The translations under genes were made by a program, and so were the position numbers. A model generated the notes under the pieces. The model saw only the letters and a program-made list of their open reading frames with translations, had not been told where the DNA came from and made no database searches. A stretch of DNA of 64,000 bases from Pseudomonas viridiflava (GTDB taxonomy: Bacteria > Pseudomonadota > Gammaproteobacteria > Pseudomonadales > Pseudomonadaceae). The DNA is taken from NCBI RefSeq assembly GCF_900601905.1, contig NZ_UWFA01000416.1:62001-126000 (forward strand), written 5' to 3'. Shown here piece by piece: positions 7,701 to 17,779 of this stretch (positions are counted from its first letter, which is position 1; the number at the start of each line of letters is the position of its first letter).

Positions 7701-9293
7701 ATGTATTTTCGGCTTAGCGCAGTTGCGCCACGTTCATTGACTTCGGTCAGTCGTTTTCGTTCCGGGCTGCAACTCAGTGCCCTGACTTCCATCCTCCTGT
7801 TGACCGGCTGCATGAGTCTGTCTCCAGACCCTCTGGGTAAGGATGCCCTCAAGGAACAGGCTCGCCAGGACGCCACCACCGCGCGCCAGGATGTGGCGCC
7901 CATCACCGGCCCGCTGACCCTTGAAGAAGCCATCGCCCGCGCCCTGAAGTACAACCTGGAGAGCCGTTCGCGGCAGATGGAAGAAGCCCTGGCGCTGAAC
8001 CAGCTCGATGTGGGCAACTTCGACATGTTGCCCAGGATGATCGCTGCTGCTGGTTACAGTAACCGTAGCGAGTATGCCACTACCCGCGCGGTGGACTCGG
8101 TGACCGGTGAGCCTTCGTTGGCTAACCCGTATATTTCCAGTGATAAAAAGCATGCCACCACTGATCTGGGCCTGACCTGGAGCGTGCTGGACTTCGGCCT
8201 TACGTATTTCAACGCCAAGCAGAACGGCGACCGGGTGCTGATCGCTTCCGAGCGTCGTCGCCAGGCGATGCACGTGCTGGTACAGGATGTACGCAGCGCC
8301 TTCTGGCGTACTGCAAGCGCGCAGAAGCTGCGTCAGTCGGTGACCGATGCGACCACGCTGGCCGAATCGGCCCTGACCGATGCTCGTCAGGCAGAAACTG
8401 AACGTCTGCGCGCCCCGACCGAATCGTTGCGCTATCAGCGTCAGGTGCTGGAAAACCTGCGCCTGCTGGAAGCCATAGAGCAGGAGCTGGCCACCGCCCG
8501 TATCGAACTGGCGGCGCTGATAAACGCACCGCTGGGTGTGGCGCTGCAAGTGGTAGAGCCTGCTGAGCATTTCAACAAGCAGATTCTCGATCTGCCAGTC
8601 GAGCAGCTTGAAGCCCAGGCCCTGGCGCAGAACGCTGAACTGCGCGAGCAGAACTACAATTCGCGGATTGCCAGCCAGGAAACCCGCAAGACCTTGCTGC
8701 GCCTGTTCCCGAACCTGAGCCTGAACTACAACCTGCGTCATGATTCCGACAAGTACCTGATCAACAACAACTGGAACGATGCAGGCGCGCAGATTTCCTT
8801 TAACCTGATGAACCTGCTCAGTGCGCCAGCACAGTTCCGTCTTGCCAAGGCCGGGATCAGCCTGGCAGACCAGCGTCGGGTCGCCACCCAAATGGCCGTG
8901 CTGGCCCAGGTGCATATCGCCCGTCTGCAATATGCCAATGCGCTGCAGCAATATGACCGCGCCGATGCCATCTGGCAGGTCGATGACCGCCTAAATGCGC
9001 AGAACGCCAACCGCGCCCAGGCCCAGACCACCAGCAAACTCGATACCGTGGCCAGCAATACCTCGGCCATCCTCAGCCTGCTGCGCCGTTACCAGGCCAT
9101 GTCGGTGGCCAACGCTGCGGCCAGCAAGCTGCAAGCGACGCTGGGCATGGAGCCGGAAATCGGTGATTTACAACAACAGTCGTTGAGCCAGTTGCAGAGC
9201 AACGTGGCGCAATCGTTGCAGCAATGGAACCAGGGAAAAATCGGTGCAGCGCCAGTATCGGCCAGTCTGCAAACGCAGGGACAGGCCAAGTGA
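7701..9293 (+). CDS. TolC-family outer-membrane efflux lipoprotein
   Basis: This 530-residue protein forms the outer-membrane channel of a trans-envelope exporter. An N-terminal hydrophobic segment ends in a lipobox (LLTG-C, about residue 37), so it is probably a lipid-anchored TolC. LTLEEAIARALKYNLESRSRQ is the usual start of the first OEP domain. Long helices with the expected tandem repeat follow (about residues 70-290 and 310-500). Its stop overlaps the start of the adaptor gene by four bases (GTGA), so the two are translationally coupled. It heads an operon that runs to 21307, and by position it is the counterpart of RaxC/TolC. Confidence 0.88.
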   Translation: MYFRLSAVAPRSLTSVSRFRSGLQLSALTSILLLTGCMSLSPDPLGKDALKEQARQDATTARQDVAPITGPLTLEEAIARALKYNLESRSRQMEEALALNQLDVGNFDMLPRMIAAAGYSNRSEYATTRAVDSVTGEPSLANPYISSDKKHATTDLGLTWSVLDFGLTYFNAKQNGDRVLIASERRRQAMHVLVQDVRSAFWRTASAQKLRQSVTDATTLAESALTDARQAETERLRAPTESLRYQRQVLENLRLLEAIEQELATARIELAALINAPLGVALQVVEPAEHFNKQILDLPVEQLEAQALAQNAELREQNYNSRIASQETRKTLLRLFPNLSLNYNLRHDSDKYLINNNWNDAGAQISFNLMNLLSAPAQFRLAKAGISLADQRRVATQMAVLAQVHIARLQYANALQQYDRADAIWQVDDRLNAQNANRAQAQTTSKLDTVASNTSAILSLLRRYQAMSVANAAASKLQATLGMEPEIGDLQQQSLSQLQSNVAQSLQQWNQGKIGAAPVSASLQTQGQAK

Positions 9294-10093
9294 TTAAGGC
9301 TCTGATGCTGGCAACAGGCATGCTGTCTGCCGGCTTGGCGCTGGCATCCGACCCGCAGCCAGCGGCCCTGGTACCGTCGGGTGGCACGCCAGCGTCGCAG
9401 GCAGCCGCCCCGATAGCCAGTGAAACACGGGATATTCGCGCGCAACTGGCTCCTCGACAGTTCACGACCCTGGCCGCGGAAGTCGGTGCCAAGATCAGTA
9501 ACCTGCCGGTGGCAGAAGGCGGGGCGTTCAAGAAGGGCCAGTTGCTCGTGGGCTTTGACTGCTCCTTGCAACAAGCTCAACTGAACAAGGCCCGCGCCGG
9601 GCTGAGTGCAGCGGAAAAAACCTGGAATGCAAACAAGCGTCTGAGCCAATTGAACTCCATTGGTGAAGTCGAATTGCAGGTCTCCGAAGCCGAGGTCATG
9701 AAAAATCGCGCCGATGTCTCGTTAATGAATACTCTGCTCGGCAAGTGCAGCATCACCGCGCCGTTCTCCGGGCGCGTGGCCGAGCAGAAAATGCGGGAGC
9801 AACAGTTCGCTCAGCCGGGCCAGGCAATCCTCGATATCCTTGATGACAGCGTGCTGGAAATCGAATTCCTTGCGCCGTCGCGCTGGTTGTCCTGGCTCAA
9901 GACCGATGCCGCCCTGCAACTGCGCGTGGATGAGACCGACAAGAGCTATCCGGCGCGCATCACGCGCATCGGTGCGCGGGTCGATCCGGTCAGCCAGTCC
10001 ATCAAGCTGGTCGCAACCATCGACGGTCGCCATCCTGAATTGATCGCGGGCATGAGCGGTACAGTGCTGCTGAATCCACCAACTGCGCCCTAA
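9290..10093 (+). CDS. HlyD/RND-type periplasmic adaptor subunit (short)
   Basis: The start is the GTG at 9290, overlapping the tolC stop (GTGA). It gives 267 residues with a signal peptide ending near ALAS. A lipoyl half-motif (ISNLPVAEGGAFKKGQLLVGFD) leads into a short alpha-helical hairpin (about residues 90-155), then the second lipoyl half (CSITAPFSGRVAEQKMREQQ) and a beta-barrel domain. Such adaptors join an inner-membrane component to a TolC channel. It is shorter than RND adaptors (usually 370-400 residues) because the membrane-proximal domain is reduced. Confidence 0.85.
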   Translation: MIKALMLATGMLSAGLALASDPQPAALVPSGGTPASQAAAPIASETRDIRAQLAPRQFTTLAAEVGAKISNLPVAEGGAFKKGQLLVGFDCSLQQAQLNKARAGLSAAEKTWNANKRLSQLNSIGEVELQVSEAEVMKNRADVSLMNTLLGKCSITAPFSGRVAEQKMREQQFAQPGQAILDILDDSVLEIEFLAPSRWLSWLKTDAALQLRVDETDKSYPARITRIGARVDPVSQSIKLVATIDGRHPELIAGMSGTVLLNPPTAP

Positions 10094-10111
10094 TCTGGCA
10101 AGGAAGTCACC

Positions 10112-10960
10112 ATGAGCGCTTCACTGCAGAAGTACCACTTCATCTCAGGCCTGCCTCGCTCGGGCTCGACCCTGCTGTCAGCCCTGTTGCTGCAAAATCC
10201 GGGCTTTCATGCAGGCATGAGCAGCCCGGTGGGCATGATCATCAACAATATGCTGGATCAGTTCGGGGCAGGCAGCGAGCTGGGGGCGATGCTCGATCAC
10301 GCCCAGCGCCGCCGTATTCTGCGCGGCGTATTCGATTCTTATTACGCCGACCAGACCGACAAGCAGGTGATATTCGACACCAATCGCAGCTGGAGCGGGC
10401 AGATGCCGCTGCTGGCCGATCAGTTTCCCGGTGCCAAAGTGATCGCCTGCGTGCGCAACGTAGCCTGGATCATGGATAGCCTTGAACGGCGCTTTCGCGC
10501 CAACCCTTACGAAATCACCCGGCTGTTTGGTGACAGCGTAGAGCGCAACACGGTTTACAGCCGTGTGGAGACCCTTGGCCAGCGAAACCGCATGGTGGGT
10601 TTTCCCTGGGCGGCGCTCAAGGAAGCGTTTTATGGCGAGCACGCAGCCTCGTTGCTGATAGTCGATTATGACCTGTTGGCACAAGCGCCAGGCAAAGTCA
10701 TGCCCCTGATCTACCAGTTTCTGGATGAACCGCCGTTCGAGCATGACTTCAATGCCGTGAGCTATGACGCGCCCGATTTCGATGCCTCGCTGGGTGTGCA
10801 TGGCTTGCATAAAGTGCGGGCCAAAGTAGAGCTGCAACCGCGTCGGACCATTCTGCCGCCCGACCTGTTCGCCCAGTTCAACAAATTGTCGTTCTGGAAC
10901 GATCAGGACGGCAGTGCCGCCCATGTGATTGCTGCCAGGCCGACGTCCGGCCTCATGTAA
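10112..10960 (+). CDS. PAPS-dependent sulfotransferase
   Basis: This 282-residue enzyme should transfer sulfate from PAPS to a hydroxyl acceptor. The 5'-phosphosulfate loop FISGLPRSGSTLLSALL is at residues 10-26, and the 3'-phosphate-binding segment is likely AKVIACVRNVAWIMDSLERR (about residues 109-128). It has no signal peptide, so it would act in the cytoplasm before export. An AAGGAAG ribosome-binding site precedes the ATG. It sits between an adaptor gene and the giant exoprotein gene in the secretion operon, with an APS kinase gene 7 kb away. This is the arrangement expected if an exported protein or peptide is sulfated, as RaxST does to RaxX. The acceptor is not known. Confidence 0.85.
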   Translation: MSASLQKYHFISGLPRSGSTLLSALLLQNPGFHAGMSSPVGMIINNMLDQFGAGSELGAMLDHAQRRRILRGVFDSYYADQTDKQVIFDTNRSWSGQMPLLADQFPGAKVIACVRNVAWIMDSLERRFRANPYEITRLFGDSVERNTVYSRVETLGQRNRMVGFPWAALKEAFYGEHAASLLIVDYDLLAQAPGKVMPLIYQFLDEPPFEHDFNAVSYDAPDFDASLGVHGLHKVRAKVELQPRRTILPPDLFAQFNKLSFWNDQDGSAAHVIAARPTSGLM

Positions 10961-11035
10961 CACCGACGCAACACCGATAACCTTCCTATCCTATGTTTTC
11001 GTCTGCGCCGCATAGCATTTTTTGCAAGGATCGCC

Positions 11036-14000
11036 ATGACTACTGACCGCACTTCCAGCCCGTCTCCCGCCAGCACTCCACGTGGCTTGCAGCGACGCAA
11101 ACCCGCGCCGCTGGCGCTGGAAGCACGCATCATGTTCGATGGCGCGGCGGTGGCTACGGCTGCCGAAGCGGTCAAGCCGGTGGCGGCCGAGGCGCCAGTG
11201 GCCCACGTTGCCGAGTTGGGCAGTGTGGTTGCCGCCTCACAGGCGGATAGCCGCAGCACCGCACCTGCCGATACAGCCAAGGCCGCTCCCGAAGCCGCCA
11301 AGCCGGTTGCCGCCGAGCGCGCCACCGATGGCCTGGTCAGCACGGCCACCAAAGTCCTGTTTGTCGATTCCAGAGTGCCGGACTACCAGCAGATCGTGGC
11401 CGCTGCTGCGGCCGATGTGAAAGTGGTGATTCTCGATGCCGAACACGATGGCGTGCAGCAGATTGCCGATGCGCTGGAAGGCATGCATGACGTCGCCTCG
11501 ATCAGCATCGTGTCCCACGGCGACAGCGGTCTGCTGCTGCTGGGCAACACTGCCCTGCATGCCGGTGATATGGGCCAGTATCAGGCGCAACTGAGCAGGA
11601 TCGGTTCGGCCATGCAGACCGATGGCGAGATTCTGCTGTATGGCTGTGATGTGGGCGCGGGCACGACCGGGCAAAGCTTTATCCAGAGCCTGGCCGATGC
11701 CACGGGTGCAGTGGTTGCGGCGTCTACCGACTCCACCGGCGATGTCGCCCATGGCGGTAACTGGGATCTGGAAATTGCCACCGGCACGCTGAGCAGCGCG
11801 CCGGTACTGGATGTGTCGAAGCTGGCCAATTATGACCACACACTCGTGACCACCAGCGTATCCACGGCGGCGGGTCTCCAGGCCGCGCTGAATACTGCCG
11901 GCACGGATAACGTGGATGACATCATCACATTGACCGGCGATATCCTTTTTATCAGCTCCACTGACGCCATCTCCATGACGATCAACGACGGCCACAAGAC
12001 CACCATCGTCGGCGCCGGGCATAAGATTGATGGTGCCAACCTGGCGCAGGTCCTGCACATCAGCAGCGGCTCCGGCAGCGTTGAGCTCAACAACCTGACC
12101 ATCACCAACGGCATGGCCAGTGGCAGGGGCGGGGATAGCTATGACCGTAGCGACGCCGCCAATTTCGCCAAAAACGTCGGCGGTTCCGGGTTGGGCGGGG
12201 GTATCTATAACGCCGGTACGCTGACCATCACCAATAGCAGCATTATCGGCAACAAGGCCACGGGTGGTGGTGGCGGTGGCGGGCATTACAAGAACACCGT
12301 GGGCGGTGCCGGCGGCGGTGGTTCGGGCGCGACCAGTGCCGGTGGCGCTGCAAGCGGCGGCACGTTCAACTCGACAGTCACCGGTCCCCAGACCATAAAC
12401 GGCACTGCGGCTTCCGGCGGCACCGGGGGGCGCGGCGGGGCGCTGTACTATGTGGCTACGGTTGGCGGTGCCGGAGGATCCACCAGCGGTGGCGGGGTGG
12501 GAAATACAAGCGCCCAGAGCTCGCGCGGGGGCAGTGGTGCGACCGCAACCTTGAATGGTGTCACCATTGGCGGCGGCGCTGGCGGGGCAGGCTACAACAG
12601 TGTGGGTGCCAAGGGTGGCGATGCTGCGGGTGCCATTTACAACGTCGGTACGCTGGTCATTACCGGGAGCACCATCACCGGCAACCTGGCGGCAGCTGGT
12701 GGCGGCGGCGGCAGCGGTAACGGGACCAATAGTTATACTCAAAATGCCGGTGCTGGCGGTAATGGCGGGAATGCCTACGGCGGCATCTGGAATAATGGCG
12801 GCTCCCTGACCGTCACTACTAGCAATGTGTCCAATAACCTCGGCGCCGGAGGGTTTGGAGGCGTCGGCCAGGGCCCGGGTAACAGTACCGGTACTGTCGG
12901 AGTTGCGACAAGTGATGCCGTAGCGGTGCCGACCATCGCGGGCACCTCGACCGGCGTGGCGGTTAACGACAACGTAGGCGCGGCCTCGACCGTGCACCCG
13001 TTTGCAAACATTGTGCTGACGGGCTCCAACTCCACCGTTACCATTGCCCTGGATACTGCCGCCAAGGGCACTTTCACCTCGGCATCCTTGACCGCCGCAG
13101 GCTTCAGTACCAGTAATGGTGGCCTCACCTACACCCACGCGTCGGCCAGCGTTGCGGACCTCACCACAGCGCTCAAGGCTCTGGTGTATCAACCCGCGGC
13201 CAACCGGGTTGCCGTAGGCAGCACCGACACCACCACCTTTACCGTCACGCTCAACGATGGCACACAAAGCGCTACCAACAATACGACGACGGTGGTCTCC
13301 ACCTCGATCAACGACGCGCCCACAAGCGTCGGCAACCTGACCCTGACCGCCACCACCGAAGACACGGTGGCAACGTCCATCAATGGCTCGGCCATTTCCT
13401 CGCTGGGCAGCTACCTGTTCAGTGACCCGGATGTGGGTGCGGCCATTGGCGGTATCGCGGTCATCGCCAACACCGCTAACGCCACGACCGAAGGCGTGTG
13501 GCAGTACTCCACCAACGGCACCAACTGGTACGCCATCGGTGCCGTGAGCGATGCCGCATCGCTGATGCTGTTGCCCAGCGCCATCGTGCGTTTTGTACCG
13601 GTGGGCGATTACAACGGCACGCCGCCCGCCCTGAGCATCCGCGTGGTAGACAGCACCAACACCAGCGGCTACAGCGTGGCGACGGGCAGCGAAACCCGGG
13701 TCACCTCGAACACCACGACCCGTGGCGGGGCAACGGCGGTTTCCAGTACCATCAACACCCTCAGTACCAGTGTCACGGCAGTCAACGACACGCCGTCCTT
13801 TACCAAAGGTGCCGACCAGACGGTGCAGGAAGATGCCAACGGACAAACCTTCTCGAACTGGGCCACCGCACTGAACAAGGGCGCAGCCAACGAGTCGGGG
13901 CAAGCCCTGAACTTCATCGTCACCAATGACAACAACGCCCTGTTCAGCACCCAGCCGAGCATCGACGCCAGCGGCAACCTGACCTTTACCCCGGCCGCCA

Positions 14001-17000
14001 ATGCCAACGGCACGACCACCGTGACTGTCGCGATCCACGACAATGGCGGCGGTGCCGACACCAGCGCCACCCAGACCTTCACCATCACCATCAATGCGGT
14101 CAATGACGCCCCGACCGGGGTGGGCAACCTGACGCTGCCGACCATTCTGGAAGACACCACTGCACCGACCGGCACGGCCATCAGCGCGTTGACCGGTTTG
14201 AGTTTTGCTGATGTCGATGCCGGCGCGTCACTGGGCGGCCTGGCGATCATCGCCAACACTGCCAACGCGACCACCGAAGGCGTGTGGCAGTACTCCAGCA
14301 ACGGCGGCACCAACTGGTACGCGATTGGCACGGTCAGTGATGCCGCATCCCTGGTGCTGTCAGCCAGTACGTTGGTGCGTTTCGTGCCGGTGGCCGACTA
14401 CAACGGCACGCCCCCGGGCCTGACCGTGCGCGCGGTGGATAACACCTATGTCGGCGGCTACAGCATTACCGCTGCGACCCAGACCCCGGTAACGCTGGAC
14501 ACCAGCGCGACACGCGGCGGTACCACTGCGGTTTCAGCCAACACCAACACCGTGGGCATCATCGTCTCCTCGGTCAACGATGCGCCGACCTTTGTCAAAG
14601 GCACTGATCCGACAGTGCTTGAAGACGCCGGTGCGCAAACCCTGGCCGGTTGGGTATCCAACGTGGTCAAGGGGCCGGCCAACGAATCCTCGCAGGGACT
14701 GACCTTCACTGTCTCCGTGACCTCGGGTGGCGCGTTGTTCAGCGTCTTGCCGAGCATCGACGCCAGCGGCAACCTGACCTTTACCCCGGCGGCCAATGCC
14801 AACGGAACGGCCACCGTGAGCGTTACCCTGCGAGACAGCGGCGGCACAGCCAATGGCGGCGTGGACAGCTCCACCCAGACGTTCACCATCATCATTACCT
14901 CCGTCAACGATGCACCAACAGGTATACCGACGCTGTCGGGAACCACTACCGAAGGCCAGGCGCTGAGCGCCAGCACCTCGAGTATTGTCGATGTCGATGG
15001 CATGGTCGGTGTGACGCTCAACCATCAATGGCAGGTGTCGGCTGACGGCACCACGGGCTGGACCGATATCACGGGTGCGACCGCGTCCACCTATACCCTG
15101 GCGGCGGCCCAGGTTGGCCAGTACGTGCGTGACAAGGTGAGCTTCACCGATCAGGGCGGCACGCTGGAAACCCTGGTCAGCGCGGCTTCGGCTGCGGTGG
15201 TGGGGGTCGTGCCGCAAGTGAACAGCATTACCCTGGGGGGCGCCACGCTGGTAGCGGCCTCGGCCACCTCCGTGACCTATAACGTCACCTTCAACGTGCC
15301 GGTCACCAACGTGGATATCAGCGATTTCGTGGTGACCGGTACCTCCGGTGCCGTTGGCGTTGTCTCGGCTGTCTCGGGTTCGGGCACCAGTTATCAGGTC
15401 ACGGTGGATACGCTGTCCGGCGATGGCACCCTGCGCCTGGATCTCAATGGCACCGGCACGGGTATCGTCAGTGGCAGCCAGACGGCCATTGCCAGCGGGT
15501 ATACTGCAGGATCGGCCTACACCCTGGACCGCACGGCGCCTGTCGTCACGGTGGTCAATCTTCCCAATACGCCGCTCAAGGTGGGCGATATTCAGATGGT
15601 GACGATCACTGTCGGCGATGATGGTGGTTCACCTCTGACCCTGGTCAGCGGCACCGTCGGCGGATACACCCTGGGGAGTCTGACGCGCATCAACAGCACG
15701 ACCTACGCCGCGACGTTCACCGTGACGGGTGGGGGCGCCGACGTGGATGCCAGCAGTGATGTGCCGGTCAGCCTGGTACTGAGCGACCCGGCTGGCAATC
15801 GCAATATCGCCTTTACCATCCCGATCAGTCAGCCTGGTGACTCGATCAACGCCAATGCGCCGACGCTGCTGAGCCTGAGCAACTCCAGCGTGCAGACCGC
15901 CAGTGGCGCCAACGCTTTGGTTGGCGTCTTGTCCACTACCGACGCCAGTGTGGGTGAAGCCTTCACCTACGCTTTGGTCTCCGGTGCGGGTGACACCAAT
16001 AACGCGGCGTTCACGATCGTGAACGGCACCAACTTGACGGTCAATGACCCGGCGGCCCTGGGCAACGGTATTTATTCGGTGCGTATCCGTACCACCGACG
16101 GCGGTGGCAATACGCTGACCGAGACGTTCGCCATCACGGTCAGCACTTATTTCGCACCGGTTGCCGTGGCCGATACCGCCAGTGCCACCGAGGCGAGCGG
16201 GGTCGCCAACGCCACGGCCGGGGCCAACCCGGTCGGTAACGTGCTCGCCAACGATGCGAGCAGCAACACCAAGACGGTCACGGCCATTGCCGGCGGCACG
16301 CTGGGCGCGGCACGGGCAGGCACCTATGGCAGCCTGACCCTCAATGCCGACGGCACTTATAGCTACACGGTCAATAACAACAACGCAGCGGTACAGGCTC
16401 TGCGCACCAACGCCGATACCCTGACCGAGACATTCACCTACACCATGGCGGACAATACCGCAGCCACCAGCATCTCGACCCTGACGGTGACCATTCACGG
16501 TGCCAACGATGCGCCGAGTGTGGCAACTGCGCTGACCACCCAGCAAGTGACTGTCGATACGCCGCTGCTGTTCGTGATGCCGGTGGGCACCTTCGCCGAT
16601 GTGGATGCCGGTGACACGCTGACCTACACGGCCACCCTGGCCGGTGGCGCGCCGTTACCTGCCTGGCTGACCTTCAACGGCGCGACCCGCACCTTCAGCG
16701 GCACCTCTTCGGCGGTGGTTAACCTGGGCATTGTGGTGACCGCCACGGATCTGCCAGCCGCCTCGGTCAGCAACACCTTTGCCCTGAACGTGGTGGCCGC
16801 GCCGGTTGCAGGCGGCGGCGGTGGAGGTACGCCTACTCCGCCAGTGGTGACGCCGCCGGTTACGACACCAACTACGCCAACCACACCGACGGACCCGGTT
16901 ACACCAACGCCTCCCGTAGTGACCACGCCTGTTCCGGTCCCGCCGGTGACCCCGACCACGCCAATCACCCCGGTAACTCCCGAAGTGCCGACGGTGGTCA

Positions 17001-17779
17001 CGCCCGTGCAGATCCCGGATCCGCAAGTCCCGAACACGCCGCCAGCGCAGCAGCCGATCACTGCCGTTCAGCAGGTGTCCTTGCAGTCGATCAGCAACAG
17101 CGTGGTCGAAACAGTGTCGCTGCCGAACTGGAGCGCCAACCAAATGATCAGCGAGTCTTCATCCCTCAGGATCGCGAACGCCTCCAGCAATAACGTGATA
17201 TCCACCACGGGCTTTACACCGCTGGTCACGGGTGGCGCTTTCAATTCCTCGACAGGCAGTTACAGTCCGGTCAACGAGCGCTTCAGCGCCTTGTCGCCAA
17301 CCCCGTTCAGTGAGTTCCGGCGCACCCTGACCGACGGCGGTCCGGGGATCTTTTCGGTGGCCATGGCCCCGGCAGGACGCACGGGCCTGACGGTACTGAA
17401 CGGCATGCAGGACGTGCAGATGTCGTTGGGCGACACCTGGTCATTCAGCGTGCCGTCCGATGCCTTCGGCCACAGCGATCCGCAGCCGGGCATCGTGCTC
17501 AAGGCGACCCTGGCCGATGGCCGGGCGCTGCCAGCCTGGCTGACGTTCAACAGCAGCACCGGCGACTTTGAAGGCACGCCACCGCCTGGCTTCAAGGGCG
17601 AACTGGTGATCAAGGTGATTGCCCGGGACAGCAACGGTCAGATGGCTGAAGTGACGTTCCGCATCAAAGCCCAATCAGAGCCGACCCGTGCCGAAGTCCA
17701 TCAGGGGCGCAGTGGTCTGACTGAGCAACTGCGCACGGCAGCCAGCCGTACCGCGCTTTGGGTCAGCGGACGTACATGA
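11036..17779 (+). CDS. Giant DUF4347 cadherin-like exoprotein
   Basis: This 2247-residue protein lacks a Sec signal. Its N-terminus carries LALEARIMFDGAA (residues 26-38), the LEPRxxFDGA-type motif found at the start of DUF4347 exoproteins. DUF4347 spans about residues 107-270 and has SHG (His161) and YGCD (Cys204), a His/Cys pair spaced like a caspase-clan dyad. Next come a glycine-rich beta-helix-like region (about 360-615), cadherin/VCBS-like repeats (about 650-1920; NDAPT motifs), a Pro/Thr linker (about 1926-2005) and a C-terminal Ig-like domain (about 2120-2218). There are no RTX nonapeptides. I infer a secreted or surface adhesin that is the substrate of the surrounding apparatus. The stop overlaps the next start (ATGA). 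Confidence 0.85.
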   Translation: MTTDRTSSPSPASTPRGLQRRKPAPLALEARIMFDGAAVATAAEAVKPVAAEAPVAHVAELGSVVAASQADSRSTAPADTAKAAPEAAKPVAAERATDGLVSTATKVLFVDSRVPDYQQIVAAAAADVKVVILDAEHDGVQQIADALEGMHDVASISIVSHGDSGLLLLGNTALHAGDMGQYQAQLSRIGSAMQTDGEILLYGCDVGAGTTGQSFIQSLADATGAVVAASTDSTGDVAHGGNWDLEIATGTLSSAPVLDVSKLANYDHTLVTTSVSTAAGLQAALNTAGTDNVDDIITLTGDILFISSTDAISMTINDGHKTTIVGAGHKIDGANLAQVLHISSGSGSVELNNLTITNGMASGRGGDSYDRSDAANFAKNVGGSGLGGGIYNAGTLTITNSSIIGNKATGGGGGGGHYKNTVGGAGGGGSGATSAGGAASGGTFNSTVTGPQTINGTAASGGTGGRGGALYYVATVGGAGGSTSGGGVGNTSAQSSRGGSGATATLNGVTIGGGAGGAGYNSVGAKGGDAAGAIYNVGTLVITGSTITGNLAAAGGGGGSGNGTNSYTQNAGAGGNGGNAYGGIWNNGGSLTVTTSNVSNNLGAGGFGGVGQGPGNSTGTVGVATSDAVAVPTIAGTSTGVAVNDNVGAASTVHPFANIVLTGSNSTVTIALDTAAKGTFTSASLTAAGFSTSNGGLTYTHASASVADLTTALKALVYQPAANRVAVGSTDTTTFTVTLNDGTQSATNNTTTVVSTSINDAPTSVGNLTLTATTEDTVATSINGSAISSLGSYLFSDPDVGAAIGGIAVIANTANATTEGVWQYSTNGTNWYAIGAVSDAASLMLLPSAIVRFVPVGDYNGTPPALSIRVVDSTNTSGYSVATGSETRVTSNTTTRGGATAVSSTINTLSTSVTAVNDTPSFTKGADQTVQEDANGQTFSNWATALNKGAANESGQALNFIVTNDNNALFSTQPSIDASGNLTFTPAANANGTTTVTVAIHDNGGGADTSATQTFTITINAVNDAPTGVGNLTLPTILEDTTAPTGTAISALTGLSFADVDAGASLGGLAIIANTANATTEGVWQYSSNGGTNWYAIGTVSDAASLVLSASTLVRFVPVADYNGTPPGLTVRAVDNTYVGGYSITAATQTPVTLDTSATRGGTTAVSANTNTVGIIVSSVNDAPTFVKGTDPTVLEDAGAQTLAGWVSNVVKGPANESSQGLTFTVSVTSGGALFSVLPSIDASGNLTFTPAANANGTATVSVTLRDSGGTANGGVDSSTQTFTIIITSVNDAPTGIPTLSGTTTEGQALSASTSSIVDVDGMVGVTLNHQWQVSADGTTGWTDITGATASTYTLAAAQVGQYVRDKVSFTDQGGTLETLVSAASAAVVGVVPQVNSITLGGATLVAASATSVTYNVTFNVPVTNVDISDFVVTGTSGAVGVVSAVSGSGTSYQVTVDTLSGDGTLRLDLNGTGTGIVSGSQTAIASGYTAGSAYTLDRTAPVVTVVNLPNTPLKVGDIQMVTITVGDDGGSPLTLVSGTVGGYTLGSLTRINSTTYAATFTVTGGGADVDASSDVPVSLVLSDPAGNRNIAFTIPISQPGDSINANAPTLLSLSNSSVQTASGANALVGVLSTTDASVGEAFTYALVSGAGDTNNAAFTIVNGTNLTVNDPAALGNGIYSVRIRTTDGGGNTLTETFAITVSTYFAPVAVADTASATEASGVANATAGANPVGNVLANDASSNTKTVTAIAGGTLGAARAGTYGSLTLNADGTYSYTVNNNNAAVQALRTNADTLTETFTYTMADNTAATSISTLTVTIHGANDAPSVATALTTQQVTVDTPLLFVMPVGTFADVDAGDTLTYTATLAGGAPLPAWLTFNGATRTFSGTSSAVVNLGIVVTATDLPAASVSNTFALNVVAAPVAGGGGGGTPTPPVVTPPVTTPTTPTTPTDPVTPTPPVVTTPVPVPPVTPTTPITPVTPEVPTVVTPVQIPDPQVPNTPPAQQPITAVQQVSLQSISNSVVETVSLPNWSANQMISESSSLRIANASSNNVISTTGFTPLVTGGAFNSSTGSYSPVNERFSALSPTPFSEFRRTLTDGGPGIFSVAMAPAGRTGLTVLNGMQDVQMSLGDTWSFSVPSDAFGHSDPQPGIVLKATLADGRALPAWLTFNSSTGDFEGTPPPGFKGELVIKVIARDSNGQMAEVTFRIKAQSEPTRAEVHQGRSGLTEQLRTAASRTALWVSGRT
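13310..14914 (+). repeat. Two tandem long repeats within the giant exoprotein gene
   Basis: Two units of about 0.8 kb (13310-14101 and 14102-14914) encode near-parallel sequences. Each contains IANTANATTEGVWQYS, NWYAIG, VRFVPV.DYNGTPP, then NDAPTF-type or NDTPSF-type joints, and closes with SIDASGNLTFTPAANANGT. They are cadherin-like modules duplicated in tandem, still close at the DNA level in the shared blocks. Confidence 0.7.

Noticed and set aside
11237..14038. A 933-codon open frame on the minus strand of the giant exoprotein gene
   Set aside because: It is the low-stop mirror of a GC-rich repetitive gene, with Arg/Gly/His-rich composition, no ribosome-binding site and no family resemblance.
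11036..17779. RTX-type (LapA/HlyA-like) type I substrate
   Set aside because: No GGxGxDxxx nonapeptides and no ABC ATPase gene in the operon; the glycine-rich part is beta-helix-like instead.
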